Of a stretch of DNA of 64,000 bases, positions 9,930 through 21,600 are shown one piece after another. The notes below the pieces were generated by a model, which searched no databases, was not told where the DNA came from, and was given only the letters and a program-made list of their open reading frames with translations. This stretch comes from Shewanella sp. MBTL60-007. Lineage in GTDB: Bacteria > Pseudomonadota > Gammaproteobacteria > Enterobacterales > Shewanellaceae. The stretch is from contig NZ_BPET01000008.1 of NCBI RefSeq assembly GCF_019654915.1, positions 1-64,000 of the forward strand, given 5' to 3'. The position numbers were made by a program, and so were the translations under genes. The first letter of the stretch is position 1. Every line of letters starts with the position of its first letter.

Positions 9930-10472
9930 TTGTCGCTTACTTTACTAGATGGCTGGGTGATTCAGGCTCGATTTTGCCCGTCACCCCATTTTAATCTAAG
10001 ACCGCTCAATGAAGTGAGCCTGTTGGTGATCCACAATATCAGTCTGCCAGCTGGGTGTTTTGGTGAGCCCTATATCGACCAGTTATTTCAAGGCTGTTTA
10101 GACATAGACGCCGATGCAAGTTTTAAAGAGCTGCAGGGGTTAGAGGTCTCAGCCCACTTTCTTATACGGCGAGATGGTGAGTTAGTGCAGTATGTTTCTT
10201 GTGATGATCGCGCTTGGCATGCTGGAGTGTCCGAGTTTGACGGTCGGCAAAACTGTAATGACTTCGCCATAGGCATTGAGCTTGAAGGAACGGACGATGT
10301 TGCTTATTCAGATGAGCAGTATCAATGCTTAATTGAGCTAACTCATAGCTTATTTAAACATTACCCTGCACTTAATAAGAATAGGGTTACAGGACACAGT
10401 GATATAGCGCCTGGGAGAAAAACGGATCCCGGTAGTAGCTTTGATTGGCTGCGATATAAGGCGGCATTCTAG
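9930..10472 (+). CDS. ampD: 1,6-anhydro-N-acetylmuramyl-L-alanine amidase AmpD
   Basis: A cytosolic zinc amidase of 180 residues that removes the peptide from anhydro-muropeptides in cell-wall recycling. In bacteria with AmpR-AmpC it also keeps beta-lactamase induction off. Zinc ligands are the His in LLVIHNIS and the His and Asp of GHSDIAPGRKTDPG; CNDFAIGIELEGTD is also diagnostic. The start is a TTG: no ATG lies between it and an upstream in-frame stop, and it matches the family N-terminus (LLDGW). ampE follows after 64 bases. Confidence 0.92.
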   Translation: MSLTLLDGWVIQARFCPSPHFNLRPLNEVSLLVIHNISLPAGCFGEPYIDQLFQGCLDIDADASFKELQGLEVSAHFLIRRDGELVQYVSCDDRAWHAGVSEFDGRQNCNDFAIGIELEGTDDVAYSDEQYQCLIELTHSLFKHYPALNKNRVTGHSDIAPGRKTDPGSSFDWLRYKAAF

Positions 10473-10536
10473 ATAGAGTGCCAATGGGAGATGCGGCTTG
10501 GGCTTGTGCTGCAGCTAAATAGGAAAGGTGGAAAAT

Positions 10537-11388
10537 ATGGCTTTGTTTGCGTTGTTAGTCGCCATTTTGGTCGAACGGTTAAGGCTGTTGCCAGATGCGT
10601 GGCAGTTTGATGCGTTATTAGCTAAGTACCATAAAACATTAATAAACGATGAGCGTGAGCCCACTTTGGGTTCGATGATAGTGGCGATCATCCTGCCTAG
10701 TGTTGTGGTTTATATTTTATCTTGGTTGGTTTCAGGTTTACTTTGGGGGGCGGTAAGCGTTGCACTTTGGGTAGCCATTGCTGTTTTGTGCTTTAGTCAT
10801 AACACCCAGAGGCAGGCGTTTAAGCGCTATATTCAAGCCGCTTGTCGAGGCGATTCACAAGCTTGTTTTCACTACGCCAAAGCACTGGATCCTAGCCAGA
10901 GTCTAGAGTCGGTGGATGAGAAGGATTTAGGTGAGGTAGTTGGTCAAAGCGTTGCTTGGATTAACTACCGTTACTATGGTGCTATTGCCTTATACCTCAT
11001 AGTGCTAGGCCCTGTTGGGGCTGTGCTTTATTGTAGCGTGCGTTTTTATAGTGAGCAGAGCCATCTTCGTGAGAAGCCATTGCCCTTGGTGGATAATCTA
11101 CTATTCGTATTAGATTGGTTGCCAAGTCGAATCTTCTCATTTGGTTATGTTTTGAGTGGCCACTTTAGACAAGCTATTGCGGTTTGGCTGCAAAATGCGA
11201 CTAAGCCCAATCGCTCGGCTAGAAATATCATTTCCCATGTTGCAGTCGCAGCAGAAACCTTGCCGGAAGCTTCTTCTGCACCTATCTGTTTGCAATCGAC
11301 TATTGCACTACTGCAACTGAGTAAACGCAACTTCATCTTGCTGATCACTGTGCTGTCATTAATGACAATACTCGGTGTCGTTAATTAA
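10537..11388 (+). CDS. ampE: Regulatory signalling modulator protein AmpE
   Basis: An inner-membrane protein of 283 residues of the CobD/AmpE type, encoded with ampD. Its biochemical role is not settled. The N-terminus MALFALLVAILVERL and the internal WINYRYYGAIALYLIVLGPVGA are family features, and there are about four membrane segments, including one at the extreme C-terminus. The frame opens with a GTG nine bases upstream, but the ATG at 10537 has the better-spaced ribosome binding site (AGGAAAGG, eight bases) and matches the family start. Confidence 0.88.
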   Translation: MALFALLVAILVERLRLLPDAWQFDALLAKYHKTLINDEREPTLGSMIVAIILPSVVVYILSWLVSGLLWGAVSVALWVAIAVLCFSHNTQRQAFKRYIQAACRGDSQACFHYAKALDPSQSLESVDEKDLGEVVGQSVAWINYRYYGAIALYLIVLGPVGAVLYCSVRFYSEQSHLREKPLPLVDNLLFVLDWLPSRIFSFGYVLSGHFRQAIAVWLQNATKPNRSARNIISHVAVAAETLPEASSAPICLQSTIALLQLSKRNFILLITVLSLMTILGVVN

Positions 11389-11461
11389 AGGGTGGTGAGT
11401 TAATAGGCAAACAGTCAGGTTGATAATAAAAAATACGCCTTCAAATAATTAGGCAAATTTG

Positions 11462-11494
11462 TGTGCGGACCACTGAATTAAAGTGGTTCGCACA
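11462..11494 (+). terminator. Hairpin after ampE, possible terminator
   Basis: A 13-bp inverted repeat (TGTGCGGACCACT / AGTGGTTCGCACA, one G-U pair) with a 7-base loop. The sequence after it is only moderately T-rich, so termination strength is uncertain. Confidence 0.5.
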
Positions 11495-11679
11495 GTCTCA
11501 TTTATCGTTAATATTCATCAAAAATCTCTCCATGTTTAATTGCTTATGATAATAATTATCACTGCGCTAATTATCTAGTTTGGCACATTGGTCTGACCCC
11601 ATAGTGAAAAAAATCAGCTATGCTCACACATCGTGCATAGATATGATGTAGATCACTAACTGGACATCCAAAGTGTGAT

Positions 11680-11721
11680 TTGATAAAGTGCGCTCAGTCA
11701 ATTAAATTGGTAAGACCAATT
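11680..11721 (+). promoter_or_regulatory. pdhR promoter with PdhR operator
   Basis: The palindrome AATTGGTAAGACCAATT (11705-11721) matches the known PdhR box of E. coli (ATTGG-TnnnACCAAT form). It overlaps the -10 of a sigma-70-type promoter: TTGATA at 11680, 17-base spacer, TAAATT at 11703. Established knowledge is that PdhR represses its own operon and pyruvate releases it. The overlap fits simple steric repression of pdhR-aceEF. Confidence 0.85.
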
Positions 11722-11743
11722 TACAATAGGAGCTGAGGCCCAT

Positions 11744-12496
11744 ATGGCTTATAGCAAAATAAACCAGCCGAAAATATCCGACGTCATTATGGGGCAGTTG
11801 GAACAGATGATCTTGGAAGGGAGTATCCAACCAGGTCAGAAGCTTCCTCCCGAACGTGAACTGGCGTTGCAATTTGAAGTCTCCCGACCTTCTTTGCGTG
11901 AAGCGATCCAGAAGCTTGAGGCAAAGGGCTTGTTGATGCGTCGTCAAGGCGGCGGAACCTATGTAAAAGAGCAGCTTTGGCAAAGTCTTGCCGATCCAAT
12001 CGTTGAACTAATGCATTCAGATTCAGAGAGTCAGTATGACTTGCTGGAGTTTCGTCATGCAACAGAAGGCATGATGGCGTACTTTGCTGCGCTTCGTGGT
12101 ACCGATGCCGATATGCAAAATATCAAGCGCACCATTTTAGAAGTGGAAGCTGCTAAAAACATCGAAGAGCAAGCTAATGCCATTGTACGTTTTTACCGTG
12201 CAGTTGCAGAAGCCTCCCACAACGTGGCTATGTTACACCTAGTATTAAGTTTATCCCCTGTGCTGCATAAGAACGTGGCACAGAACTTAGAGCTTTTAAG
12301 CCGACGCGAAGAAGCCTCTACGATGGCCAATGAACACCGGCGAGCGCTGCTCGCAGCCATTGTTCGTCGAGACCCTGAAGCGGCACGCGAAGCTTCGAAT
12401 GAACACTTAAGTTACATCGAAGAAGTGATGTTGTCTGTAAGGGAAGAAGATAGCCGGTTGCAGCGTAGTCTGCGCCGCTTAAAGAGTGGTGTATAA
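11744..12496 (+). CDS. pdhR: Pyruvate dehydrogenase complex repressor PdhR
   Basis: A GntR-family (FadR subfamily) repressor of 250 residues that responds to pyruvate. It has an N-terminal winged helix (about residues 10-75, with PPERELALQFEVSRPSLREA) and a C-terminal all-helical FCD effector domain. The start has a GGAG ribosome binding site. It is first in the pdhR-aceE-aceF cluster, with its own operator just upstream. Confidence 0.95.
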   Translation: MAYSKINQPKISDVIMGQLEQMILEGSIQPGQKLPPERELALQFEVSRPSLREAIQKLEAKGLLMRRQGGGTYVKEQLWQSLADPIVELMHSDSESQYDLLEFRHATEGMMAYFAALRGTDADMQNIKRTILEVEAAKNIEEQANAIVRFYRAVAEASHNVAMLHLVLSLSPVLHKNVAQNLELLSRREEASTMANEHRRALLAAIVRRDPEAAREASNEHLSYIEEVMLSVREEDSRLQRSLRRLKSGV

Positions 12497-12602
12497 GCTT
12501 ACTCGATTCGAAGAATAGGCTTGTAACCGAAGTAGGTTAAATCCAAATACACTAATAACTGGAAGTAGTTACTTAGGTATTACGTATAGGAAAGGACTGC
12601 AA

Positions 12603-15263
12603 ATGTCTGAACATATGCTACAAGATGTCGATCCACTAGAAACCAACGAGTGGTTGTCTGCTTTAGAATCTGTTGTACGTGAAGAAGGGGTTGAGCGTGC
12701 TCAATTTCTATTAGAACAAGTACTAGATAAGGCCCGCTTAGACGGTGTCGATATGGCGACGGGGATTACGACTAACTACATCAATACTATTCCTACGAGT
12801 CAAGAGCCTGCTTATCCTGGTAATACAACTATTGAGCGTCGTATTCGCTCTATTATTCGCTGGAACGCAACTATGATTGTGCTACGTGCGTCTAAAAAAG
12901 ATTTAGACCTCGGTGGCCACATGGCGTCTTACCAATCAGCTGCTTCATTTTATGAAATGTGTTTTAACCACTTCTTCCGTGCGCCAAACGAGGTTGATGG
13001 TGGTGATTTAGTTTATTACCAAGGTCACATCTCTCCTGGTATCTACTCGCGTGCATTCGTTGAAGGCCGCTTGACAGAAGAGCAACTAGATAATTTCCGT
13101 CAGGAAGTTGATGGTAAAGGTATTCCTTCATACCCACATCCAAAGTTAATGCCTGAGTTCTGGCAGTTCCCGACTGTATCTATGGGTCTAGGCCCAATGT
13201 CTGCAATTTATCAGGCACGTTTCCTTAAGTACCTAGATGGTCGCGGTCTAAAAGACACTTCAGCCCAGCGCGTATATGCCTTCTTGGGTGATGGTGAGAT
13301 GGACGAGCCAGAATCTCGCGGTGCAATCTCTTTCGCTGCCCGTGAAAAGCTAGATAACCTATGTTTCTTAATTAACTGTAACCTGCAGCGCCTAGATGGT
13401 CCTGTGATGGGTAACGGTAAAATCATTCAAGAGCTTGAAGGCTTGTTCAGAGGCGCTGGCTGGAATGTGGTTAAGGTGATCTGGGGTAACAACTGGGATG
13501 CCTTAATTGCTAAAGATACATCGGGCAAGCTATTACAGTTAATGAATGAAACCATCGATGGTGACTACCAGACATTTAAGTCAAAAGACGGCGCTTATGT
13601 ACGTGAGCACTTCTTTGGTAAGTACCCAGAAACAGCAGCGCTTGTGTCTGATATGACAGATGCAGAGATCTTCGCGCTTAAGCGCGGTGGTCATGAGCCA
13701 TCTAAGTTGTTTGCAGCATTTAAGAATGCGCAAGACACTAAAGGTAAGCCAACAGTCATCTTAGCTAAAACTGTAAAAGGTTACGGTATGGGTGATGCTG
13801 CTGAAGGTAAGAATATCGCTCACGGCGTGAAGAAGATGGATATGACCCATGTACTTCAGCTACGCAACCGTCTAGGTCTTAGCGATTTGCTAACTGATGA
13901 TAAAGTATCTGAGCTTCCATACCTCAAATTAGAGGAAGGATCGCCTGAATATGATTATCTGCATGCTCGTCGTGATGCCTTGCATGGTTATACTCCACAG
14001 CGTTTACCTAACTTCACACAGCCATTAGAGCTGCCAGAAGTTGAAGAATTTAGCTCTTTGCTTGTTGAGCAAAAGCGTGAGATTTCAACCACAATGGCTT
14101 TCGTGCGTACCTTAAACATTCTGCTTAAGAATAAAGGTATTGGTAAGAACATCGTGCCTATCATTGCCGATGAAGCACGTACCTTTGGTATGGAAGGTCT
14201 ATTCCGCCAAATTGGTATCTACAACCCATATGGTCAAGAATATACGCCTGAAGATCGCAGTGTTGTGTCTTACTACAAAGAAGCCACTTCTGGTCAAGTA
14301 CTACAGGAAGGTATCAATGAGCTAGGCGCTATGTCGTCTTGGGTTGCAGCTGCAACTTCATACAGCACTAACGATCTACCTATGATCCCATTCTACATCT
14401 ACTACTCTATGTTTGGTTTCCAACGCGTTGGTGACATGGCATGGATGGCGGGTGATCAGCAGGCTCGTGGTTTCCTATTAGGCGCAACAGCAGGTCGTAC
14501 AACACTAAACGGCGAAGGTCTGCAGCATGAAGATGGTCACAGCCATGTTCAAGCAAATACCATCCCGAACTGTATCTCTTACGATCCTACATTCGCGTAT
14601 GAGTTAGCGATTATCATGCAAGACGGTATTCGTCGCATGTATGGCGATCAAGAGAACGTGTTCTACTACTTGACGCTAATGAATGAAAACTACGCGATGC
14701 CAGCAATGCCTGAAGGCTGCGAGGAAGGTATTCGTAAAGGTATCTATAAGCTTGAGTCTTATAAGGGTAGCCATAAGGTTCAGTTAATGAGTTCGGGTAC
14801 TATCATGAATGAAGTGCGTAAAGCAGCGCAGATTCTAAGTGATGAGTACGATGTGGCGTCAGATGTTTACTCTGTGACTTCATTTAACGAGCTAACTCGT
14901 GAAGGTCAAGATGTTGAGCGTTATAACATGCTGCATCCTGAAGCTGAGCCTAAGCAAGCGTATATCACTCAAGTGATGGGCAAAGAGCCTGCAATTGCAG
15001 CAACAGATTATATGAAGAATTATGCGGAACAAGTTCGTGCATTTATGCCTTCAGAAACATTCAAAGTACTAGGTACAGATGGTTTCGGTCGTTCAGACAG
15101 CCGTGAAAACCTACGTCGTCACTTTGAAGTCAATGCTGGCTACGTTGTTGTAGCGGCACTGAATGAACTCGCAAAACGTGGTGATATTGAAAAGTCAGTG
15201 GTTGCACAAGCCATCGCTAAGTTCAACATCGACACTGACAAGACAAACCCGCTATACGCGTAA
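12603..15263 (+). CDS. aceE: Pyruvate dehydrogenase E1 component, homodimeric type
   Basis: The thiamine diphosphate-dependent decarboxylase of the pyruvate dehydrogenase complex, 886 residues as in E. coli (887). The thiamine-binding motif begins GDGEMDEPE, around residue 229. The N-terminal region [17 protein letters not shown] corresponds to the segment that binds the E2 core. A strong ribosome binding site (AGGAAAGGA) precedes the ATG, and aceF follows after 13 bases. Confidence 0.97.
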   Translation: MSEHMLQDVDPLETNEWLSALESVVREEGVERAQFLLEQVLDKARLDGVDMATGITTNYINTIPTSQEPAYPGNTTIERRIRSIIRWNATMIVLRASKKDLDLGGHMASYQSAASFYEMCFNHFFRAPNEVDGGDLVYYQGHISPGIYSRAFVEGRLTEEQLDNFRQEVDGKGIPSYPHPKLMPEFWQFPTVSMGLGPMSAIYQARFLKYLDGRGLKDTSAQRVYAFLGDGEMDEPESRGAISFAAREKLDNLCFLINCNLQRLDGPVMGNGKIIQELEGLFRGAGWNVVKVIWGNNWDALIAKDTSGKLLQLMNETIDGDYQTFKSKDGAYVREHFFGKYPETAALVSDMTDAEIFALKRGGHEPSKLFAAFKNAQDTKGKPTVILAKTVKGYGMGDAAEGKNIAHGVKKMDMTHVLQLRNRLGLSDLLTDDKVSELPYLKLEEGSPEYDYLHARRDALHGYTPQRLPNFTQPLELPEVEEFSSLLVEQKREISTTMAFVRTLNILLKNKGIGKNIVPIIADEARTFGMEGLFRQIGIYNPYGQEYTPEDRSVVSYYKEATSGQVLQEGINELGAMSSWVAAATSYSTNDLPMIPFYIYYSMFGFQRVGDMAWMAGDQQARGFLLGATAGRTTLNGEGLQHEDGHSHVQANTIPNCISYDPTFAYELAIIMQDGIRRMYGDQENVFYYLTLMNENYAMPAMPEGCEEGIRKGIYKLESYKGSHKVQLMSSGTIMNEVRKAAQILSDEYDVASDVYSVTSFNELTREGQDVERYNMLHPEAEPKQAYITQVMGKEPAIAATDYMKNYAEQVRAFMPSETFKVLGTDGFGRSDSRENLRRHFEVNAGYVVVAALNELAKRGDIEKSVVAQAIAKFNIDTDKTNPLYA

Positions 15264-15276
15264 GAGGCAATACAGA

Positions 15277-16875
15277 ATGGCAATCGAAATTAATGTACCT
15301 GACATTGGTGCGGATGAGGTTGAAGTAACAGAGATCCTTGTGAGTGTTGGTGACAAGGTCGAAGAAGAGCAATCGCTTATCTCTGTTGAAGGTGATAAAG
15401 CTGCGATGGAAGTCCCGGCATCGAAAGCGGGTATTGTAAAAGAGATCAAAGTAGCCGTTGGCGATAAAGTGTCTACAGACTCATTAATTATGATTTTTGA
15501 ATCTGACGCTGCAGGAAGTACAGCAGAAACAGCACCTGTTGCTGAGCCTGCACCAGTAGCCGCTGAACCATCGGCAGCGCCAACAGCACAAGACGTCAAC
15601 GTACCTGATATTGGTGGCGATGAAGTTGAAGTGACCGAGATCATGGTTAAAGTGGGCGACACGGTAACCGAAGAACAATCTCTTATCTCTGTTGAGGGCG
15701 ACAAGGCTGCGATGGAAGTGCCTGCACCTTTTGCCGGTAAAGTGTTAGAGATTAAAGTTGCTCAAGGCGACAAGGTGTCTACGGGCTCATTAATCATGAC
15801 CTTCGAAGTGGCGGGTAGCGCTCCTGCAGTTGAGGCTCCAGCCGCTGCGCAAGCAGCTCCAGCGCCAGTTGCAGCTCCTGCACCTAGCCAAGCAGTCTCT
15901 AGTCAGGCACCGACAACTGCAGCGAAAGAAGATTTCGTTGAGAACAGTGCTTACGCACATGCGTCACCAGTGATCCGCCGTATGGCGCGTGAACTAGGTG
16001 TTAACCTAGCTAATGTTAAAGGTACTGGCCGTAAGAGTCGTATCATTAAAGAAGACGTTCAAAACTACATTAAGGCGGCGATCAAGCAAGTTGAGTCGGG
16101 TAGTGTTAATACTGCTGGTGGTAGTAACGAACTGAATCTATTGGCATGGCCAAAAGTCGATTTCAGCAAGTTTGGTGAGACAGAAGTTAAACCGCTATCA
16201 CGTATTCAAAAGATCTCAGGTGCTAACCTACACCGTAACTGGGTGAAGATCCCGCATGTTACCCAGTGGGATGATGCTGATATTACAGAGCTAGAAGCTT
16301 TCCGTAAGGCACAAAATGCTGCTGAAGCGAAGAAAGATTCAGGCATGAAGATCACGCCTTTAGTATTTATTATGAAGGCGGCAGCTAAGGCGTTGGAAAC
16401 TTTCCCAACCTTTAACTCTTCACTGTCAGAAGACGGCGAAAGCTTGATTTTGAAGAAGTACGTCAACATAGGTATCGCTGTTGATACGCCGAATGGCCTT
16501 GTTGTTCCCGTCTTTAAAGATGTGAATAAGAAAGGGATTCATGAGCTTTCTAATGAATTGAAAGAAGTGTCTAAGAAAGCCCGTGACGGCAAGCTAACGG
16601 CTGCTGATATGCAGGGCGGTTGCTTCACGATTTCAAGCTTAGGCGGCATTGGTGGTACGGCATTTACGCCGATTGTGAATGCACCTGAAGTGGCTATCTT
16701 GGGCGTATCTAAGTCAGACATGAAGCCAGTTTGGAACGGTAAAGAGTTTGAGCCGCGCTTGATGTTGCCGCTATCACTCTCTTATGACCATAGAGTGATT
16801 GATGGTGCCGATGGTGCGCGTTTTATCACTTACTTGAATAGCTGCCTGTCAGATATTCGAACCTTAGTGCTTTAA
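15277..16875 (+). CDS. aceF: Dihydrolipoyllysine-residue acetyltransferase (pyruvate dehydrogenase E2)
   Basis: The E2 core, 532 residues. Two lipoyl domains are visible (about residues 1-75 and 105-180), each with the lipoylated lysine in GDKAAMEVP. Ala/Pro-rich linkers follow, then the E3/E1-binding domain ([17 protein letters not shown]) and the catalytic domain ending in the active-site stretch [16 protein letters not shown]. coli has three lipoyl domains; two is common in Shewanella and Vibrio relatives. The frame is open upstream, but the ATG at 15277 is the family start. Confidence 0.96.
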   Translation: MAIEINVPDIGADEVEVTEILVSVGDKVEEEQSLISVEGDKAAMEVPASKAGIVKEIKVAVGDKVSTDSLIMIFESDAAGSTAETAPVAEPAPVAAEPSAAPTAQDVNVPDIGGDEVEVTEIMVKVGDTVTEEQSLISVEGDKAAMEVPAPFAGKVLEIKVAQGDKVSTGSLIMTFEVAGSAPAVEAPAAAQAAPAPVAAPAPSQAVSSQAPTTAAKEDFVENSAYAHASPVIRRMARELGVNLANVKGTGRKSRIIKEDVQNYIKAAIKQVESGSVNTAGGSNELNLLAWPKVDFSKFGETEVKPLSRIQKISGANLHRNWVKIPHVTQWDDADITELEAFRKAQNAAEAKKDSGMKITPLVFIMKAAAKALETFPTFNSSLSEDGESLILKKYVNIGIAVDTPNGLVVPVFKDVNKKGIHELSNELKEVSKKARDGKLTAADMQGGCFTISSLGGIGGTAFTPIVNAPEVAILGVSKSDMKPVWNGKEFEPRLMLPLSLSYDHRVIDGADGARFITYLNSCLSDIRTLVL

Positions 16876-16879
16876 ACAA

Positions 16880-16910
16880 AATAGGCTGCTTGATTCAAGC
16901 AGCCTATTTT
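16880..16910 (+). terminator. Terminator of pdhR-aceEF
   Basis: Inverted repeat AATAGGCTGCTTG / CAAGCAGCCTATT followed by T residues, directly after the aceF stop. It implies that lpdA, 220 bases downstream, also has a promoter of its own. Confidence 0.88.
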
Positions 16911-17094
16911 CTAGATAGCTTAATCTTCAACTATTAAGAATCATCAACAAGATTAAGTGTTTCTAGGATTGTGATCCGTATCAAACAAAGGTTAAAATGC
17001 GGCCACCTTACAAGATTTGGCCACAGTTTTTCGTTGAGTCGGTACTTATTGTTAAGTCGGTGCCATCAACGACATAAAAAGAATAGAGGAAAAC

Positions 17095-18522
17095 ATGAGT
17101 AACGAAATTAAAACTCAGGTAGTTGTACTAGGCGCTGGCCCTGCTGGCTATTCAGCTGCATTCCGTGCTGCAGATTTAGGTCTAGATACTGTTATCGTCG
17201 AACGTTTCAGCACGTTAGGCGGTGTATGTCTAAACGTTGGTTGTATCCCTTCTAAAGCTTTGCTTCACGTTTCTAAAGTCATTGAAGAAGCAAAAGCGGT
17301 TTCTAACCACGGTGTAGTTTTCAGTGAGCCACAGATTGATCTTGATAAGCTACGTGAATACAAGAAGTCGGTAATCGGTCAGCTAACTAACGGCTTAGGC
17401 GGAATGTCTAAGATGCGTAAGGTTGACGTGGTTAATGGTCTTGGTAAGTTCACTGGCCCTAACACGCTAGAAGTTCAAGGTGAAGACGGCGTTAAAGTTG
17501 TTCATTTTGAACAAGCAATTATTGCAGCGGGTTCTCGCCCAATTCAACTGCCATTTATTCCTCATGATGATCCTCGCGTATGGGATTCAACTGATGCACT
17601 TGAGCTTAAAGAAGTGCCTGGCAAGCTACTGGTTATGGGGGGCGGCATCATTGGTCTAGAGATGGGTACCGTTTACTCTTCTCTAGGTAGCGAAATCGAC
17701 GTGGTTGAGATGTTTGACCAAGTGATCCCAGCTGCTGACAAAGACGTAGTTCGCGTTTACACCAAGAAGATCAAGAAGAAGTTCAACTTGATGCTTGAAA
17801 CCAAAGTTACAGCAGTAGAAGCAAAAGAAGATGGCATCTACGTGACGATGGAAGGCAAGAAAGCGCCAACAGAGCCAGTGCGTTATGACGCGGTATTGGT
17901 TGCAATCGGCCGTGTACCAAACGGTAAGGGTCTAGACGCAGAGAAAGCTGGTGTTAACGTCGATGAGCGTGGCTTCATCAATGTTGATAAGCAGATGCGT
18001 ACTAACGTACCAAACATCTTTGCAATCGGTGACATCGTGGGTCAACCAATGCTTGCACACAAAGGTGTGCATGAAGGTCATGTAGCTGCTGAGGTGATTT
18101 CAGGTCTTAAGCACTACTTCGATCCTAAAGTTATCCCATCAATCGCTTACACAGACCCAGAAGTGGCGTGGGTTGGTCTGACTGAGAAAGAAGCGAAAGA
18201 GCAAGGTGTTGCTTATGAAACTGCGACTTTCCCATGGGCTGCAAGTGGCCGCGCAATCGCCTCTGATTGTGCTGACGGTATGACTAAGCTTATTTTCGAC
18301 AAAGAGACACATCGTGTTATTGGTGGTGCTATTGTCGGTGTTAACGGTGGTGAGCTATTAGGTGAAATTGGCCTTGCAATCGAAATGGGTTGTGACGCTG
18401 AAGACCTAGCACTAACGATTCATGCTCACCCAACGTTGCATGAGTCTGTTGGCCTAGCGGCTGAGATTTACGAAGGTTCAATCACTGATTTGCCAAACCC
18501 AAAGGCAAAGAAGAAAAAGTAA
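17095..18522 (+). CDS. lpdA: Dihydrolipoyl dehydrogenase (E3)
   Basis: The flavoprotein that reoxidises lipoamide in the pyruvate and 2-oxoglutarate dehydrogenase complexes and glycine cleavage, 475 residues. It has the FAD motif GAGPAGY, the redox disulfide in CLNVGC, the NAD-binding GGGIIGLEMG, the second FAD contact AIGDIVG, and the C-terminal His-Glu pair in HAHPTLHE. The ribosome binding site is AGAGGAA. Separation from aceF by a terminator agrees with E3 being shared by several complexes. Confidence 0.97.
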   Translation: MSNEIKTQVVVLGAGPAGYSAAFRAADLGLDTVIVERFSTLGGVCLNVGCIPSKALLHVSKVIEEAKAVSNHGVVFSEPQIDLDKLREYKKSVIGQLTNGLGGMSKMRKVDVVNGLGKFTGPNTLEVQGEDGVKVVHFEQAIIAAGSRPIQLPFIPHDDPRVWDSTDALELKEVPGKLLVMGGGIIGLEMGTVYSSLGSEIDVVEMFDQVIPAADKDVVRVYTKKIKKKFNLMLETKVTAVEAKEDGIYVTMEGKKAPTEPVRYDAVLVAIGRVPNGKGLDAEKAGVNVDERGFINVDKQMRTNVPNIFAIGDIVGQPMLAHKGVHEGHVAAEVISGLKHYFDPKVIPSIAYTDPEVAWVGLTEKEAKEQGVAYETATFPWAASGRAIASDCADGMTKLIFDKETHRVIGGAIVGVNGGELLGEIGLAIEMGCDAEDLALTIHAHPTLHESVGLAAEIYEGSITDLPNPKAKKKK

Positions 18523-18550
18523 GCGGTTAAGATAAACTGCTTTTCATCTG

Positions 18551-18578
18551 AAAAAAGCGCTCTTTTGAGCGCTTTTTT
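18551..18578 (+). terminator. Terminator of lpdA
   Basis: Symmetrical hairpin AAAAAAGCGCTC / GAGCGCTTTTTT with a four-base loop; a textbook intrinsic terminator 28 bases after the stop. Confidence 0.92.
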
Positions 18579-18678
18579 ATTGTCAGCTACTCGGACGAGC
18601 GCTATTTAGGTAATCAAAGGGTGAATCTCTGTTATCTAAATGCTACATTCAGGTTAATCTGAAAGAGCACTAAAGCAG

Positions 18679-21600
18679 ATGAGAACAATAATTAAAAAAA
18701 TTTGGCTTGGCTTTATTCTATTAATGGTTACTTGCGCCGTGCCTGCTATGGCTAACGGAGTGGTGCAGCGCGTATTGAGTGCAAGTGATGGACTCATCAA
18801 TGGCACTGTGTGGGATATCTCTTTTGACGAGCATGGTTTTACCTGGTTGGCGACAGAAGAGGGGCTGTATCGAGTCAGCAGTAATAAAGTTCGTCGTATC
18901 GATAAGGTCGGCTTAAACTCAAAACTCTCCGATAGTGTGCTTTATCTCGCTCTGCCTCTAAGTAAGCAGCATATCCTTGTTAGTGGCGCCTATCGCATTT
19001 ACCTATATGATATTTATACCAACGAATTTATCGAGTTTGGTAGCCCTGAGTTATTTCCTGAGTATCGCGGTAGCGGCATCGTATCTCAAATAGAAGATGC
19101 TAACGGTGACAGGATCTTTTTGACCTTTGACGGTGAGTTGCTTCGCTTCAATTATAAAAGCATGTTACTTGAACGGATAAACTTCCTTCCCAGTAATCCC
19201 GATCATCCATGGCGTATTATGTTACCCCTATCCGATCAGCGTCTGCTTATCGGCAAAGAGAAGCATTTAGAGGTACGAGATATTCACGGGGTCAGGTTGA
19301 GGGTGTTACCTTGGCCCGATGCTTGGGGAAAAATTAAGAGTGTTTTTCGTCATTCCAGTGGCCGAGCTTGGATAACTTCGAGTAAGGGGTTATTTGAGAT
19401 CGATCAAGCCAGTTTAACAATAGAAAAAGTTGAACAGCTCCAGCACTACATCACGAGTATTGCCGAAGATAAGCAGGGGTTTCTCTGGCTTTCTACTCGG
19501 GCTGGATTGCTACGATGGTTTCCCGATGCCAAAAAAGGTGTGCTCTACGGTAATGAATTAAAGCTGAAATCTAATATGGATTATACCTACGACATCGCCG
19601 TCGATGAAACTGGCCTAATTTGGGTCGGTGGCAGCGGTGATGGAGTGGCTATCTTAGCTAACGATCCCGGCTTTATTCTTGATAAGTTCAGCAAAGCCAC
19701 ACCCTATCAGATGAAGGACGAGGTGATTTGGGCTATCTATACAGATGATGAACACCTTTGGTTTGGTACCGATGCAGGTTTGATCCTCGTGGATAAGCGA
19801 ACTCAGGGATCCTATGTCATTAATCCTCATGGCATAAACCTAAACGATAGCATTTATAAAATCGACTCATTAGATGAAGACTACCTATTGCTCTCGAGTA
19901 CCAATGGTTTATCTGTCGTAAATAAGAATACTTTCCATACCCAAAGCTTTGCCAGCTGGTCCGGTGGTAAAAGTTCGCTTGAATATAAAGTTGTTTACAA
20001 TACTTACTTCGATCCTCTCATCAAGGGGCGTATCTGGTTCGCAACGAGTAGTGGGCTATTTTATTGGGAACAGGGTTTCCTTGAGCCTAAGTCGGTGCGC
20101 TTAGGCAGCGCCCTTAATAGTAATATAGCGGTTGAGATCGTCTCGATTACTCGAGATAGCAGCCAGCGCTTATGGTTAGGTGGTAATCATATTTTTGGCT
20201 ACCTAGACTCACAGGAGACTTTTCATCCGGTATTGGAGCCATTAAGTTTTCGTCCCGGTGAACCCAATGTTCGATTCATTAAAGAGGTTAATCCCGGAGA
20301 GCTTTGGCTTGGCTTGGATGCGCAGGGACTCATCTCCTATGATGTGCAAACCGGTGCCCTTAGAAGCGTGACCGATGATTGGAAGGTTAAGTGTAGCGGC
20401 ATCTATTTTATCGAGGATTTGGGGAATTACCGCTTAATTGGCTGCCCCCGCTCCATGATCCGACAAAACCTTATCGATGGGGAGATTATCACTGTCTTGC
20501 CACATGATGGCTGGATCAGTGATGAGCTAAATGAGGGGGCCTATTTTGCTGCTGACGAAGGGGTCTATCTCGGTACGCCTGATGGAGCAATGTTGCTCGA
20601 TGTTGAGAAACTGGAAAATAGAACTGCTCATGACTCTGTGATCTTGGAGTCAGTAGAGATCTATTTTGAGGACCGCAGCGAACTCAATTTGATGCCACTG
20701 AATGACTATCATATTTTGCCGGGTGCACAATTGATCAGTTTTCAGCTATCCCGTAACAACTACCTTGATGAAAAGCCGATGCAACTCCAGTATCGCCTGC
20801 GTCGTAGCGGCCTTGATAAACAAGCCAGTTATATTTATCTCGATGGCAACTCGCAGCTGAATATTTCCGGTTTAGAGTCAGGTGCCTATGCACTTGATAT
20901 CCTTAGCATGGATAATGAAATTTGGTCAGATACACCATTCTCCTATCGTTTTTATGTGGAAAAATTTTGGTGGCAGAGCTCATGGTTTAAAGGAATGCTA
21001 CTTATCTGCTTATTGCTTGCAGCCCTTGGCGTTATTCTTATTCGTCAGCGCCAAGTGAAAGCATTTAAAGTCATGAACTCAGCACTGACTAATAGTGAAA
21101 ATCGTTTAAAACAGGCGCTAAAAGGCAGTAACTCAGAGCTATGGGAATGGCAGCGAGAGGGGGAGCTGTTTCGCCTAGAAAACATTGCCGGATTGTTGAG
21201 TGCCGAAGAGCCGCAAGTATACCTAAGCCTGAAAGAGTTCCCCATTCATCAAGATGATGCAGCGGAAGTGATGGCGGCTTGGGAGGATATGCTACAGGAG
21301 CGTACCGATAGGTTTGAACTTGAGTATCGATACTGGCGCACAGACGGCAGTATGGGCTGGGTACGTGTAATGGGGCGTCCGGTGGAGCGCAGCCTGTCCA
21401 CTGGAGTCATAGAGCGGGTTTCGGGGATCTACAGTGATATTACCGAACAGCGCAAGCTCAAAGACGATGTCTACTTATTGGCGCAAGCGTTTGAAAACAC
21501 TTCAGAAGCCGTACTTATCTTTGATAGTAGTGAGAGAATTCAAGTTACCAATAAGTCGGCTCAAGATATGATTGGTTTAGCGCCAGATAACTTAATTGGC

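Noticed and set aside
15252..15704. 150-codon minus-strand frame inside aceF
   Set aside because: A shadow of the lipoyl-domain coding strand; Ser/Thr-rich with no family match.
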